64,000 nt of DNA from the NCBI GenBank assembly GCA_023213395.1, contig CM041465.1:9176001-9240000 (forward strand), written 5' to 3'. The notes under the pieces are model-generated. The model made no database searches, was not told the origin of the DNA, and saw only the letters and a list, made by a program, of their open reading frames with translations. The position numbers and the translations under genes are program-made. Shown one piece after another: positions 10,267 to 20,494 of this stretch. Positions within the stretch are counted from its first letter, which is position 1. Each line of letters begins with the position of its first letter. The DNA comes from Cycas panzhihuaensis. Lineage: Eukaryota > Cycadophyta.

Positions 10267-11150
10267 ATAGGCACTCCTCAAAAACATCTTGAAATTTGAG
10301 GTGTAAATCAGGTGTGTCTTTATTCATCGATTTACTCATCACCTGTTCGTCTTCATTACCTTCAACATATGAGTGATCAACATCTATCGAACCAATGTCA
10401 AAATTTGAAGATAAGTTAACAAAAGAAGAATCAACATCATTTGAAATACAAACATCAACATCTATATCATGTATGTGTTCTTCCTCTTGATTAGTACTTC
10501 CGACAATAATTCCTCCAACTTTTGGTGGAAAGTCTTCATCTGCTTTTGAGTAGTCAAGAATGGACTCAACAACATCTTCGAAAGAACAAATCGATTTGAC
10601 TTCATCCTCCCTTGAAGCAATAGATTCATTTAGTGGAATTCTTATTGTTTGGTCACCATTGCTAGGAATGAAATCATTGATCTCATCATGCTAAGATTCA
10701 ACAACATATTCAAGAGTAATTTCTTCTCTTTTATCAATAGTCTCATCAATTTCATCACATACCTCTTCTCCTAAATCAACAGTATTCTGTTCATCATTCT
10801 TTTTATCTGTATTATTGCTATCAACGGTTTTGCTTGCCCTTTCAAGAGCCTCTTGCATCTCTTGAGGGCTCTTTTCATATGTATCCTTCAACAGATTCCA
10901 TGCCTCGCTAGCAGTATCAACATTTTGAATTGCATGAAAGAGGAATTGGTAAGGAAGAGGAAGGTTTTCTTTGTCAAATGCTGCAAGCATAACATCAATT
11001 ACTAATTTGTTCTTTTTCTTAAAGTTTTCCTCCCCTTCTTCATTAATCAATGCAATACCATCAAGAATAATTTTCCATAGCCTTTTAGCCATAAATATAC
11101 ACTCCATTTTAATTTTCCGAATTCGAAAATTAGTTCCAATATATTTGGGT
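10267..11150 (-). CDS. LARD-2 gag-like protein with acidic C-terminal extension (one in-frame TAG)
   Basis: On the minus strand a frame opens near 11150 (LPKYIGTNFRIRKIKMECIF, then MAKRLWKIILDG). It continues through a copia-gag core (YQFLFHAIQNVDTASEAWNL then LKDTYEKSPQEMQEALERA) to a TAG at 10691-10693. The same frame stays open for about 140 more codons to 10267, strongly acidic (Glu/Asp rich, for example SREDEVKSICSFEDVVESIL). No zinc knuckle, protease, integrase or RT follows. The core matches the DUF4219/UBN2 gag pattern. The TAG may be a decay mutation or, less likely, a regulated stop. The likely role is particle formation or packaging of this element's own RNA with helper enzymes. 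Confidence 0.6.
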
Positions 11151-11159
11151 AAGGCCTAG

Positions 11160-13700
11160 GGAAAATCTGTTAACCAAAATTCATTCTTTTATGGTATAAA
11201 AACAATGACATCACTGAACTCCACGATGTATGAAGTAGTGGATCACAAACAAATTACTTTAGGATTCATGCATCAACTTCAAACTAAAATAACTTCGAAA
11301 AAATCTTCAACAAACACCTTCAAATCACATACTAAAACGATTGCCTCTGAAATACGATTCCAACGACATAGACGGTTTGCAAAATGGATACCTAGATGAG
11401 GAGAACTTGCAAAAAACTGTACAAAGACCTCCTTAAGTACCAAAAACTGAAGAAGGGTAGTCGCCCCTTTAAAGGATAAGCTACAGGTCACATTAGGACT
11501 TCAAATGACCAAGGGATTAACCACTAGGGGGCTAGCAGATTTCAAATCAAATTCCAATTCTGTTAATTCTAATCAAATTCGCCCTATCTGATTTGGAGTC
11601 CGCAGATTTCATAATACTTTCTAATCTAATTTAATATTTGAAAACATTTGAAATATATATATACCTTGATAAAAATTTTGGCGCTGTAACTTGCGCAGAT
11701 TTAGTCAAACAGACGTTTCAATCAAATTCTTTTCTTCACCGAGCGTAAGATAGCACACAATCCTTTGAAGCAGAGAATATACAATGATGTGCTCGACAAT
11801 ATAGTGGTGCAACAAGTGGATCACGACAGGGCTTGCTCAAATGGCAAATCGACTGGCGACGATTCTACAAAAAAAGGGGCACAGGGGCGCACACCTTCGC
11901 ACGATGACGAACTGCAAATTCATCTTCTGGTGAGCCTGCCAGATGACGTTCATGAAATTTCCACGTAGTGACCAAATCATTAAACGATGGACTGTAGATT
12001 CAATGGCATAAGTGTAATAAAAACTTTGGACAAGCAGGCGAAATAGGGCATCATGACCACCATAAACTAAGCGACAGATCAACGACTCTCAATTCAAGAC
12101 ACAACTCTTCACAGATGATAGATGAATATTCCACATTGGCTAATGGTCAGGCACTTCAAGAGAAAATTACATAGAATGTAATATCTATGGCGTAGGTCAT
12201 AAAATCACTCTGAGATGTTGAACAGTAGAACTTATACACAACAGCAAGCTCTTTGACAAAATCGACAAAGGGGGCTCAACATATAAAGCATCGCAATATG
12301 AATTGGGTCGATTAAGACTATTGTGTGAGTCAACATCCACTCTTGCACTGGCTAAGCATTACTATGCTTCTGAATTGAAAGCTGTGTCCCTTAAATTTGT
12401 TGTTGAAAATCTTGCATCATGCGTTCAAAGGTGTTTGAGTATTTGAAGGACAAATGACCCCTTCTTCTTCAAATCCCGCAACTGTTTTCAGAAGTTTCTT
12501 CCACAAGAACAATTCTTGCATGTCTTTATTCTTCCTTTGCCCACCTCACAGTCACCAATTGGGGACATTTCAAGTTTCTTCAAGTCCTCCTCCTTCCTTC
12601 ACAAAGATGAAATGCCTATTTATGCTTATAGGATTTCTTTATGGCAGTCTGCTTCCTTTTCCATACAAATGCAGGGTTTTAATTTCCATGGACTTCCACG
12701 GTAGATGAAAGACTTCCACACAGCCACGAACAACTCAAGTTCATATGTAGGATACTTCAACGAGGTTTCACCTTGGTCGGCCGCTCTCTCCTTTGTGATC
12801 GTAGCTTTGGTTGTCTTCTACGATTGGTAGTCTGTACAACATCCTTGATCATTCCTCTAGAGTTTTCATGAGGCCTGTAGATAGTACCAGCTCCATGGCT
12901 TGGCACCTCAAATCCTACCAAAGACAGCTCTTCCAATTGATGGGCATCTCTTTGTCTTCTATGGCTGCAGGGCCATAGTGCATGAACTTAAGGACAGGCG
13001 GGCAATAACTAAGGTAGACTTTCATTCTTTAAGGTTGCCCCTCTATTCTCCTGTAGTGGTTGTACCTGCGCTTATTCGTTGCCTACTATGAGCTTACCAA
13101 ATTTTATTTACAGTAGGATCTCTTATCAGCAATTAAGGCTTTGACCGTTACTCTTTCATACATGCATGTGTCCTTTCAACGGTCAGTGGGAATCTTTCTA
13201 ATTGCAGCCTTCTCCTCTGTGTAGAATGTAATAAGAATCTTTCAACAAGAGACTGACATCGGCCAGACTTTGTTATAGACAATTTTTCTTTCTTTGTGGA
13301 AAATACTATTAGCAGAGGCTACAATTTTTGCATAGGCTTAATTTTCATCAACCCAGTTTTCAATATTTCCAACACAACGAAGTACAAACCTTAACTTTCA
13401 GTAAATAAACAAAATTCAATAGCCAGCATATGCCACCATTAATTTCAACTTCATAAATTCCCATCAACCAAATCCTTCATAAGGTAAATCCCTAGCACAT
13501 GGCTACTTCACATAACAAAGTAAAGGAATGATATTACCCGATGAAAATCTGTCTTGAGTCAACCACGATCACAGCTTGGTTCAACTTGTAACAACAACAG
13601 CATTAGGCCTTCACCTTCTATCAAACGGCTCTACAGAGCCACCTCCACACACAACAAAAAAACAACGAACCTGCACAATAATAAGCTTGACAAGCAACCT
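11160..13700 (-). other. LARD-2 long 5' leader, mostly non-coding
   Basis: About 2.5 kb lies between the primer site and the gag-like ORF. I recognise no family here. The minus strand near 12770-12985 has short open stretches, one reading HYGPAAIEDKEMPINWKSCL and another basic (TTNRRRQPKLRSQRRERPTK), separated by frame changes. These could be another captured fragment, but I cannot identify them. Plus-strand frames near 12454-12708 and 12900-13091 look like chance frames. Confidence 0.4.
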
Positions 13701-13712
13701 ACGCTGATACCA
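13701..13712 (-). other. LARD-2 primer binding site
   Basis: The complement reads TGGTATCAGCGT and abuts the right LTR. The first nine bases match the initiator-Met primer site used by plant copia elements. Confidence 0.8.
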
Positions 13713-14110
13713 TGTTGAAATGTGTAATGGAAATCATTCAAGATCATTCAATATTAAAGAATTATAGAACAAGTATCATGAACATAATATTATAGCATTA
13801 ACTAAACATGAAAGAGATTATATCACAATGTCTCCACAACCACAATAATATCATAATAGACTCCATTTTGACTCAATATGATCTACTCTACCTCAACCAC
13901 TTATTTATACATCACAAGTGGGAGAGAGTGGGACGATGTGTGTTACATGTGGGATAAACGACCTCTTACACAACCAACCACATAACACCTATTTATTGAC
14001 CCAATAACCTAATGACCACTTATATGCACAAGCGGGCATTACATTAACATTACAATAACATTTACCTAAATACATAAGGACACATACACATTAAACATTA
14101 TCTTCCAACA
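13713..14110 (-). repeat. LARD-2 5' LTR (right copy)
   Basis: 398-bp copy adjoining the primer site. The duplication CAAAC follows at 14111-14115. Confidence 0.92.
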
Positions 14111-14115
14111 CAAAC

Positions 14116-14690
14116 TAACAAGGACAAATCTCCCAATGAGCATGGCATATCACCCATAGACCAATGGTCGGACTTAGGTTGTAAATAAATGCTTAGAGGG
14201 ATACTTGAGAAGTTTTGCAACTGACAAGCTAAACTAGTGGCATAAATAGTTGATCCTTGCCAAATGGTGGTACAATACAAAGTTCCACATGTTAGCAAAA
14301 ATGGTCCCTTCACGATCCTATATGGTTCTAATCCATCTTCCATAAAAAGTTACCTCACTAGAAACCAAGGTCCCATAGTCCAAGATAGACTACAATAAAT
14401 CTAAGACATAATGTATATGTTAAAAGAGGATGATGGCATGCAACCAAATAAAATAACAATATGACTACCATCATTTTGAATGGAAATTTCAAGATGATGA
14501 TTAGGTACTCTTAGGGCTCCAACCCTATAAGCAAGCCTCGTTAAAAGAGTCCAAGAAGGAGAAGCTAATACCAAATTCTATCTACCTTATCAAAGACTCA
14601 AAAGAATGGGTGAAGTAATCTTGGCGATGGTGAGGTTTCAACACCTTCAAACAACCAAGGTGCTTCACATGTATCAATCATCACAAAGGA
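14116..14690 (+). pseudogene. Gypsy-A pol, part 2 (integrase C-terminal half)
   Basis: Continues the integrase broken at 9511. It reads MSMAYHP, TNGRT and VVNKCLEGYLRSFATDK, then a shifted frame with LQPYKQASL and later HVSIITK, which corresponds to the family end HPVFHVSQLKK. The LRLQPYRQxS-like motif is typical of chromovirus integrases. No chromodomain can be made out. From 14691 to 14949 there is AT-rich sequence without recognisable features, probably Gypsy-A 3' flank. Confidence 0.75.
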
Positions 14691-14949
14691 GAGGGATAAG
14701 AGATAGACAATGATATATAAATGCAGCAAAATCTTCATTAATTAATTTGTGGCAAGTCCATGGGGAGAGATGGGTAGTCAAGAGGCTCCCACAACCCTTT
14801 AAATCAATGCATTAACTTTCAACAAATGCTCTCTTACAACATTACATCATAACATATAAATATTCCTTCAAGAGATGTTGGGTGGCTCTCACCGAGTTGA
14901 CTAATCCTTTAATTAATCCCTCTATTTCTATCGCTCATTTCTTTCATTT

Positions 14950-15303
14950 TGTTAATGTGGCAGTTGGTTGTTGAACCATTAAGTTAATGTTAATGTGGTT
15001 TAACTAAGGTGATTAAGGGAAACAGTGCGAGATATTCAAAGGGTTACAACCCTAATCGAGTAACACCTCTTAGAAGAGTATAAAAGCCTTGAGCCCTTGT
15101 GTATTCAATGTATAAAATCAATTGCGAAATAATCAATGTGATCCAGAAGGATCTTTTGTGATGGGTTTTTTCTCCAAAGGGTATTCCCACATGAATCCTG
15201 TGTACTGGGCATCTATATTCTATGTGTATTTTTGTTTGCTTCTTATGTATGGTTAAAGATTCTGCGAATGGGAACATACTTGTATGATTTAATATTTCCG
15301 AAA
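14950..15303 (+). repeat. Copia-B 5' LTR
   Basis: The start is fixed by alignment with the 3' remnant. The end, just before the primer site, is inferred because the matching part of the 3' LTR is missing. The TATA box TATAAAAG is at 15079-15086. Confidence 0.75.
15079..15086 (+). promoter_or_regulatory. TATA box of Copia-B LTR
   Basis: TATAAAAG, conserved in the 3' LTR remnant at 55813-55820; the likely core promoter for the element RNA. Confidence 0.65.
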
Positions 15304-15304
15304 A

Positions 15305-15316
15305 TGGTATCAGAGT
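15305..15316 (+). other. Copia-B primer binding site
   Basis: TGGTATCAGAGT, one base off the common initiator-Met primer site. It is followed to 15834 by a 5' leader with no recognisable coding content. Confidence 0.8.
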
Positions 15317-15834
15317 CATGGGGTCCTATACAACTGAGGCTGAATGTTAGGTGAAGTGGTGAGATCATTGGTTGTCGGGTGAAACCGTCAAACCCAGGAC
15401 TTGTCTTGAGGGTCCGCTAACCCAAAGAACATGCGTAAGGTGCACAATAGATCAATGGTGGTTGAGGCGGTGAAAATCACCAATCAACAGAAAATAAGGG
15501 TCTATTGGAGTCAAAATTCAGACGTGAAGGCCACATCTGCGGTATGCGTTGGCTCGTTGGGGGCCATTCAAAGTCGGTTGGTGATCAATAACAATGATTG
15601 AAGCCTGTGGTGCACGTTCTAATGGTGATTCAATAAGGATGAGGATAGCCGCGAATGTAGACATGTAAGTTGACCTCCTTTCTCGATATAGCACCATTAA
15701 AATTCAATAAAAACAAGCCTTTTTTGCTACCAAATGCATCATTTCTACCTAAAGGAGAGATTGGAGCCTTAGTTCGCTGGTTTTCTTCCCTTGATATGAA
15801 AGTGAACTACACATATAGCAGTGAGTATTGATTG

Positions 15835-16479
15835 TGTGTGGATAAATCAGACCAGATCAGTTGCATGTGCGATCAGAGCAACTGCAAGTATGACCAGATC
15901 AGCCACAGGTGCAATCGGACCAGGTAGAGGTGCGACCAAATTAGCCACAAGTGCAACTGAACCAACTGTAGGTGCGACCAGATCAGCCGCAGGTGCAATC
16001 GAACCAACTGCAAGTGTAACCCAATCATTCGTAGGTGCAACCGGGCTAGCTGCAGGTGCGACCAGAGGACACGCAAGTACGACCAAGATGGTTAAAAATA
16101 TGACCGGATGTCTTAATCTTAATGTAATAGATTACTATTCATAGTAAAGTAAGGTTAGGATTAGTTGTGGAACTATTCAATGATTAAGAATAATTATAAC
16201 TGTAAAAGGATGTAACTATACGACTAGTTGAAATAGTCATATTTTGGAAAAAGGATGTGTGAAAAAAGAGTCTTCTATTCTATTTCGTTTAGTCGCCTGC
16301 GCTACAGTTTTCTTGTACCCTGTTTCGGCCTACGTCTGGTTGTGAGAGGACCAAATGTAGGGCCTCCAGATAATGGAAATTGGTTTTTATGCTCCATAAC
16401 TCTCTGTGTCGTTCTTTTCTGCTAAATGCTTGTGTGCATGCCGTAATAATAATGAGTAGGGCAGAAAGATAGGCACACA
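15835..16479 (+). repeat. Gypsy-1 5' LTR
   Basis: 645 bp, ending CACACA directly before the primer site. It contains an 11-unit 21-bp array; the 21-bp length excess over the 3' LTR equals one unit. Confidence 0.85.
15863..16091 (+). repeat. 21-bp minisatellite in Gypsy-1 5' LTR (11 units)
   Basis: Degenerate units starting like GCAGGTGCGACCAG repeat every 21 bp. The period is a multiple of three, so frames on both strands stay open and spell a 7-residue repeat (AxGATxx); this is probably a by-product, not a gene. Confidence 0.9.
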
Positions 16480-16492
16480 TTGGTTCTGTTGC
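16480..16492 (+). other. Gypsy-1 putative primer binding site
   Basis: TTGGTTCTGTTGC follows the LTR end directly. The same position in Element E (minus strand) reads TTGGTTCCGTTGC, so the two share an unusual primer site. It is not the initiator-Met type; the tRNA is not identified. Confidence 0.55.
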
Positions 16493-16557
16493 TAGTTATC
16501 CATCATAGGAGGAGAAGGATGAGCATTCAAGAATGAAGAATTAAGAAGGGGTTGTCC

Positions 16558-18442
16558 ATGCCACCAAGAGTGAACTCTACGAAGAAAATAGAAACAAGAC
16601 AAGAGCAAAGCCAATGTTGGGAAACAGAAAAATTTTAGGAAGGGACCCGCAAACTTAAAGAACCTGTGGAGAGGTAGTAAGTGAGAAGAAGACAACCTAC
16701 AAAGAGCAGACAAAAAGAAAGTCTGACCCCAAGAGAATGGGAAGATAAGACCAAGGAGAAAGAAAAGCAAATAGGGACACAATTCTCGGCAGAAATCTGG
16801 AAAGAAATTGAGGAAGACCGGGCAGAGACTTGGCGAAGGTGTGCGGAGGACGAAGCCCCAGAAGAAGAAAAGACGAACAAATAAGCCCATAAGAAAGAAG
16901 ATTGGCAAAATTCGAAGTCTACAACACCCTTGTGGCAGAATGGGACTGCCATATTTTCAAAGTTAGGGATTCTCGTTCCCATGTTTTGAATCCGTTGTTC
17001 AATAAAATGGCAGAAATGATTTTTGGTCCAATGTTTTCGGGAGGAAGCCAAGGACAAACAAAAAGTACAAACATTACCCCCCCTGACACAATGAACCTCG
17101 TAGGAGGAGGGACGAGTTCAGGAATTCTGACGGGCAATGCAAACAAGAATTTACAAAGTGGCCCAATTTCAGCAGGACCGGTGAATGCAACGCAAGGACA
17201 TATGGCAGGGGGAAATCAAACAAACCCTCCATATGTAATCATTCAGAATGATGTTACATTTGGGCATCTGTAGTTTGAATGCTCAAGTGACCCAGGGGAC
17301 CATTTAGCCCTCTTTTCCAATATGTTAAAAATCACAAGAATTTGGGACCCCAAAGAGATCAAGGCTCAATTTTTTTCAACATTAAGAGGAGTCGCAAAAG
17401 CCTGGTTTCAGTATATTTCGACAGCTAATCCAACATGGGAGGTGATTCATACACAATTCTTGGATAGGTTCCAAAGATTACGAGATCCAATGGCTATCTT
17501 TCAAGCCTTGGAAGAAATCCGTCAAATACCAGGTGAGTCTGTTAATGATTTTGATGGTAGATTAAGAATTATTATGAATAAAATGGATCCCTCAATTCCC
17601 ATGAATCCTCTGTTATCCTTGAAATACTTTGTCCAAGGATTGTTACCTCCCTTAAAGGAGAAAGTCACTTTGCATCCATTAAATAGTTATGAGCAAGTAA
17701 AAGACTTAGCTCTAAGATTTGAAAATCAAATCAAAACAAGGTACTTGCAACTGGGGTTCCAGATGCTTGGACAAACATCAGCAAACGTTTCCCAATGGGA
17801 AATGAATCCTGAATTAGAAGCATTGAAAAAAGAGATTGAAATGTTAAAGCAACAGCCTTCTGCTTTGCTTCCTGGGACAAATCAACAAAGGCAGGAGATT
17901 GAAAGGTTGAAAATTGAAGTAGCCAAATTAAAATTGGAAAAGACACGGGAAAATGTATGGTGTCCTCCACCTTACGAGCAAGTTGGACATCTTAGAAACG
18001 AGCATCCACAGATCCTAAAAAAAAATGGTGTGAAATATATAGACAAAGTAATCATAACACCTGGGACTATTATCATAGGACACCACGAAATGAAGTGCGA
18101 GATTCGTTTTATCAAAAATCAAAGCAGAATTCCTTTAAACAATACAAAGGAAAAATGAAACTAGTATGGTGTCATTTGTGTTCCAGATGGGGTCACTATT
18201 GGACAAATTGTCTACTACAAAAGCAAGAAGAGGATTATAATTGTGAAGAATATGGTCCAGCAAACCACAAATGGGTGAATCGCCCCAAAAATCCTGGTTC
18301 AAAGATACAAACTTCCAATCGGGCAACAAAAATACCAGATGTGGAGCAACCAATGTATGTGCAAAAAAGAAGTGGGAAGGTGACTTGTAAACCGATAGTG
18401 GAAAACGTTTTAGATCCAGTAGTAGAGAAAAGGAAACTGTAG
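16558..18442 (+). pseudogene. Gypsy-1 gag (capsid, coiled coil, zinc knuckle)
   Basis: Starts at the ATG 16558 (MPPRVNSTKK), basic and charged. It shifts frame near 16880 and continues with a Gly-rich linker to a TAG at about 17271. It then enters a clear Retrotrans_gag capsid domain (17322-17720): AKAWFQYISTANPTWEVIHT, FLDRFQRLRDP, SLKYFVQGLLPPLKEKV. A Leu/Lys/Glu coiled coil follows (about 17810-17950). After a frameshift near 18100 comes a CCHC knuckle, CHLCSRWGHYWTNC (about 18174-18215), and a degenerate second knuckle (NCEEYGPANHKW). It would form the particle shell. It is now broken by stops and shifts. Confidence 0.85.
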
Positions 18443-18583
18443 GAAGCAGTGCAAGGCCTACAGGAAGAAACAAAGGCAGTCCAACAAGAAAAAATAAATC
18501 AAGTAAATAAATACAAAGGGTAGGTATATCAAAGAAGAGCAACCTTTCGAGGAAAACAATCGGAGAAAAATCCTTGGTAGAGG

Positions 18584-19060
18584 TTGCAGGAAGTAAAGGA
18601 TCTTGTAATAGAATTGGGAATTTCAATTCCCATTGCTGATGTTTTCAGATGGCGAGAGGCAAGGTACTTCCAGCAAGTGATACTGGATCATATTGAGAAA
18701 CCAATACTGGGAGCCTTGAAGATTGGTTCTATTGACCCCAGAGTTCCAATGATTCTTCTTGGAACAACAATTTGTAAAACCATTGTAGATGGTGGTTCGA
18801 GAGTAAATGTACTCCTTGAAACAACATGGATCTCCCTAGGAAGGCCTAAGATGGTTTCCCCATAAGATTAGCAAATTAGTTGCAGGTGAGGCTGATAGGA
18901 ACCTTGTTGAATATGCCAGCAGAAGTTGCAAGCATTACAATATGTTTAGACTTCGCAGTAATAAGGATGCAAAATCATCAAAAAACCTATCTAGCACTAT
19001 TGAGAAGACCCTAGTTATTGGCAACCGAAGAATTACAAGATTGAGGAAGACAGACATTCA
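18584..19060 (+). pseudogene. Gypsy-1 aspartic protease
   Basis: Contains RVPMILLGTTICKTIVDGGS then RVNVLLETTWISLG, the D-G-G-S form of the retroviral-type aspartic protease active site found in plant gypsy elements. After a frameshift near 18865 the C-terminal part reads TICLDFAVIR...YLALLRRPWLLA, matching the YPVLLGRPWL motif also seen in Element E. The enzyme would cut the gag-pol polyprotein. Confidence 0.75.
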
Positions 19061-19349
19061 CTTTATATGTAGCAAGAAAGAAAATAGTACTTCCCCTCTA
19101 TTCGAATGGACCTCAAATCAAGAAAGTGGAAGATGTGGATACAACATCCACTACAATGACCACACCAAAGAATCATCAGAAGTCCCTACCCAGAAACAAC
19201 ATTCCAAACCTTGAAGACTCCACCTCATCTTCCAAATGAGGCTTCATCAACAGATATGCTAGATTGGTTGCAAACAGCGTGTGAAGAGATAGGAGCAGAA
19301 ACAACAAACTGCTACCATCTAGAATTATGAGGACAATCCAAAGGATAAG

Positions 19350-19670
19350 ATGGAAGCGGTACAAACTTTAAATCAATCGCCCCAAGAAGAAAAACACCCA
19401 GGTAACATGAGGAAAATTGAGGAATTACCTCAATATTGGGGAAAAAGAGAGGGAGCAGAAAATCATGTAAAAAATTTTGTTAAGTTTTTCAAAGATAAAA
19501 AAGATGATTGGCTGTATTTGTTTGTTTTGACTTTGTCTGGACAAGCCTTGTCATGGTTTAGAGCACACTAGAATCAGTTTTCTAATTGGGTAGACTTGAA
19601 AATTGTATTTTTGATTCGCTTTCAAAAACTAGATGATGAAATTCCAATATTTAGGAAAGATCCTAAATAG
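19350..19670 (+). pseudogene. Second gag-like capsid block in Gypsy-1
   Basis: Between protease and RT there is a second capsid-type segment: ENHVKNFVKFFKDKKDDWLY, LFVLTLSGQALSWFRAH, NWVDLKIVFLIRFQKLDDEI. It matches the core of Retrotrans_gag (xxLxGxAxxWFxxxxxxxxxWxxFxxxFxxxF) but is not a copy of the 17322-17720 domain. A TAG at 19569 interrupts it. It could be a second gag domain of this lineage or the remnant of another element fused here. Confidence 0.6.
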
Positions 19671-20019
19671 CATGTTCGGGACTGTGTAGCTATATGGGAA
19701 AGGGTTCGTATGCCCGAAAGGGAATGGGTACATCAGTTACCCGTATCCCTTACAGGTACCAGTTTGATCTGATGCCTAAGAGAGGAAAAAAAGGCATCAA
19801 GGAAGTTGGGATTGGGAAAAAGCAGCCAGAGGATTTGTAAAGACTTTTTCTCCCCCTGTATCAATTCATAAGGCGGAGGAATGTTACCAGTTAAAAAAAG
19901 AGGAAAGGAAGGATTTTCCTGCATCCTATTCCTATTTGAAGTATGCACAGAAGGAAATTTGTCAAGCTTTGGCATACAAGTTATAGTTAGATGGGAAAAC
20001 TATTTAAAAGGAGGAGCTT

Positions 20020-20168
20020 CAACTAAAACGTATTAACATTAAATCAAAAAAAGATCCCAAGATGATAACTATAGGAGATTACCTGAACCTAAGTAATATG
20101 AGAGAGCTTACGTAACTCTTTATAGAATATAAAGATGTCTTTGCCTGGTCCTACAAGGACCTCAAAGG
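20020..20168 (+). pseudogene. Gypsy-1 RT N-terminal linker, before Copia-C
   Basis: Reads ELQLKRINIKSKKDPKMITI, then NMRELT (TAA) LFIEYKDVFAWSYKDLKG. The YKDVFAWSYxDLxGI motif marks the start of gypsy RT. It is interrupted at 20168 within DLKG and resumes at 48896 with GIPPELREHRIE. Confidence 0.8.
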
Positions 20169-20480
20169 TGAAAGAGGTTAATGTATCAAGGTTATTTGTG
20201 TAGATTAATTATGTGACCTTAGGATATATTGTTCGCATTAGTCTCTTAATGAAATGCACTTTATGTGCATTTAGATGTAATTTTGGGTTCATGTCATTAG
20301 GCGGAAAAATCCTAACCCTAATGCTCACCCTCAATAATAAAATGCGAAATCTCAAGGAGGGAGTCATTATTCATTACTCACCTCCAAGCTTGCTCTCATA
20401 TCTTGTTTCATCTCTTTTTCATTCTCCATTGCCATTGTGTGCATGTGAGTGATTTATTCCCTAGAGTCATCCTTCCTTCA
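20169..20480 (+). repeat. Copia-C 5' LTR
   Basis: 312 bp, TG...CA ended; primer site begins two bases downstream. Confidence 0.92.
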
Positions 20481-20482
20481 TG

Positions 20483-20494
20483 TGGTATCAGAGC
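20483..20494 (+). other. Copia-C primer binding site
   Basis: TGGTATCAGAGC, initiator-Met type. Confidence 0.92.

Larger units (their letters stand above)
9517..14110 (-). mobile_element. LARD-2: gag-only non-autonomous copia-type element, minus strand
   Basis: Direct repeats at 9517-9900 (384 bp) and 13713-14110 (398 bp) begin TGTTGAAAT and end TTCCAACA. The insertion is flanked by the duplication CAAAC (9512-9516 and 14111-14115). Orientation is minus: the primer site (complement of CTGATACCA at 13704-13712) adjoins the right LTR, and a purine tract (complement of CCTCCCCAT at 9901-9909) adjoins the left LTR. The interior encodes a gag-like ORF but no protease, integrase or RT, so it would depend on a helper copia element. 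It interrupts the integrase of Gypsy-A. Confidence 0.92.

Noticed and set aside
15821-16144. A 107-residue Ala/Thr/Gly-rich frame, mirrored in 53519-53815
   Set aside because: It is the 21-bp array read through; the period is a multiple of three, so frames stay open on both strands. No start context or conservation supports a protein.
16492-17057. Minus-strand frames of about 140 codons opposite Gypsy-1 gag
   Set aside because: Hydrophobic composition is the complement of the purine-rich basic gag start; no family recognised.
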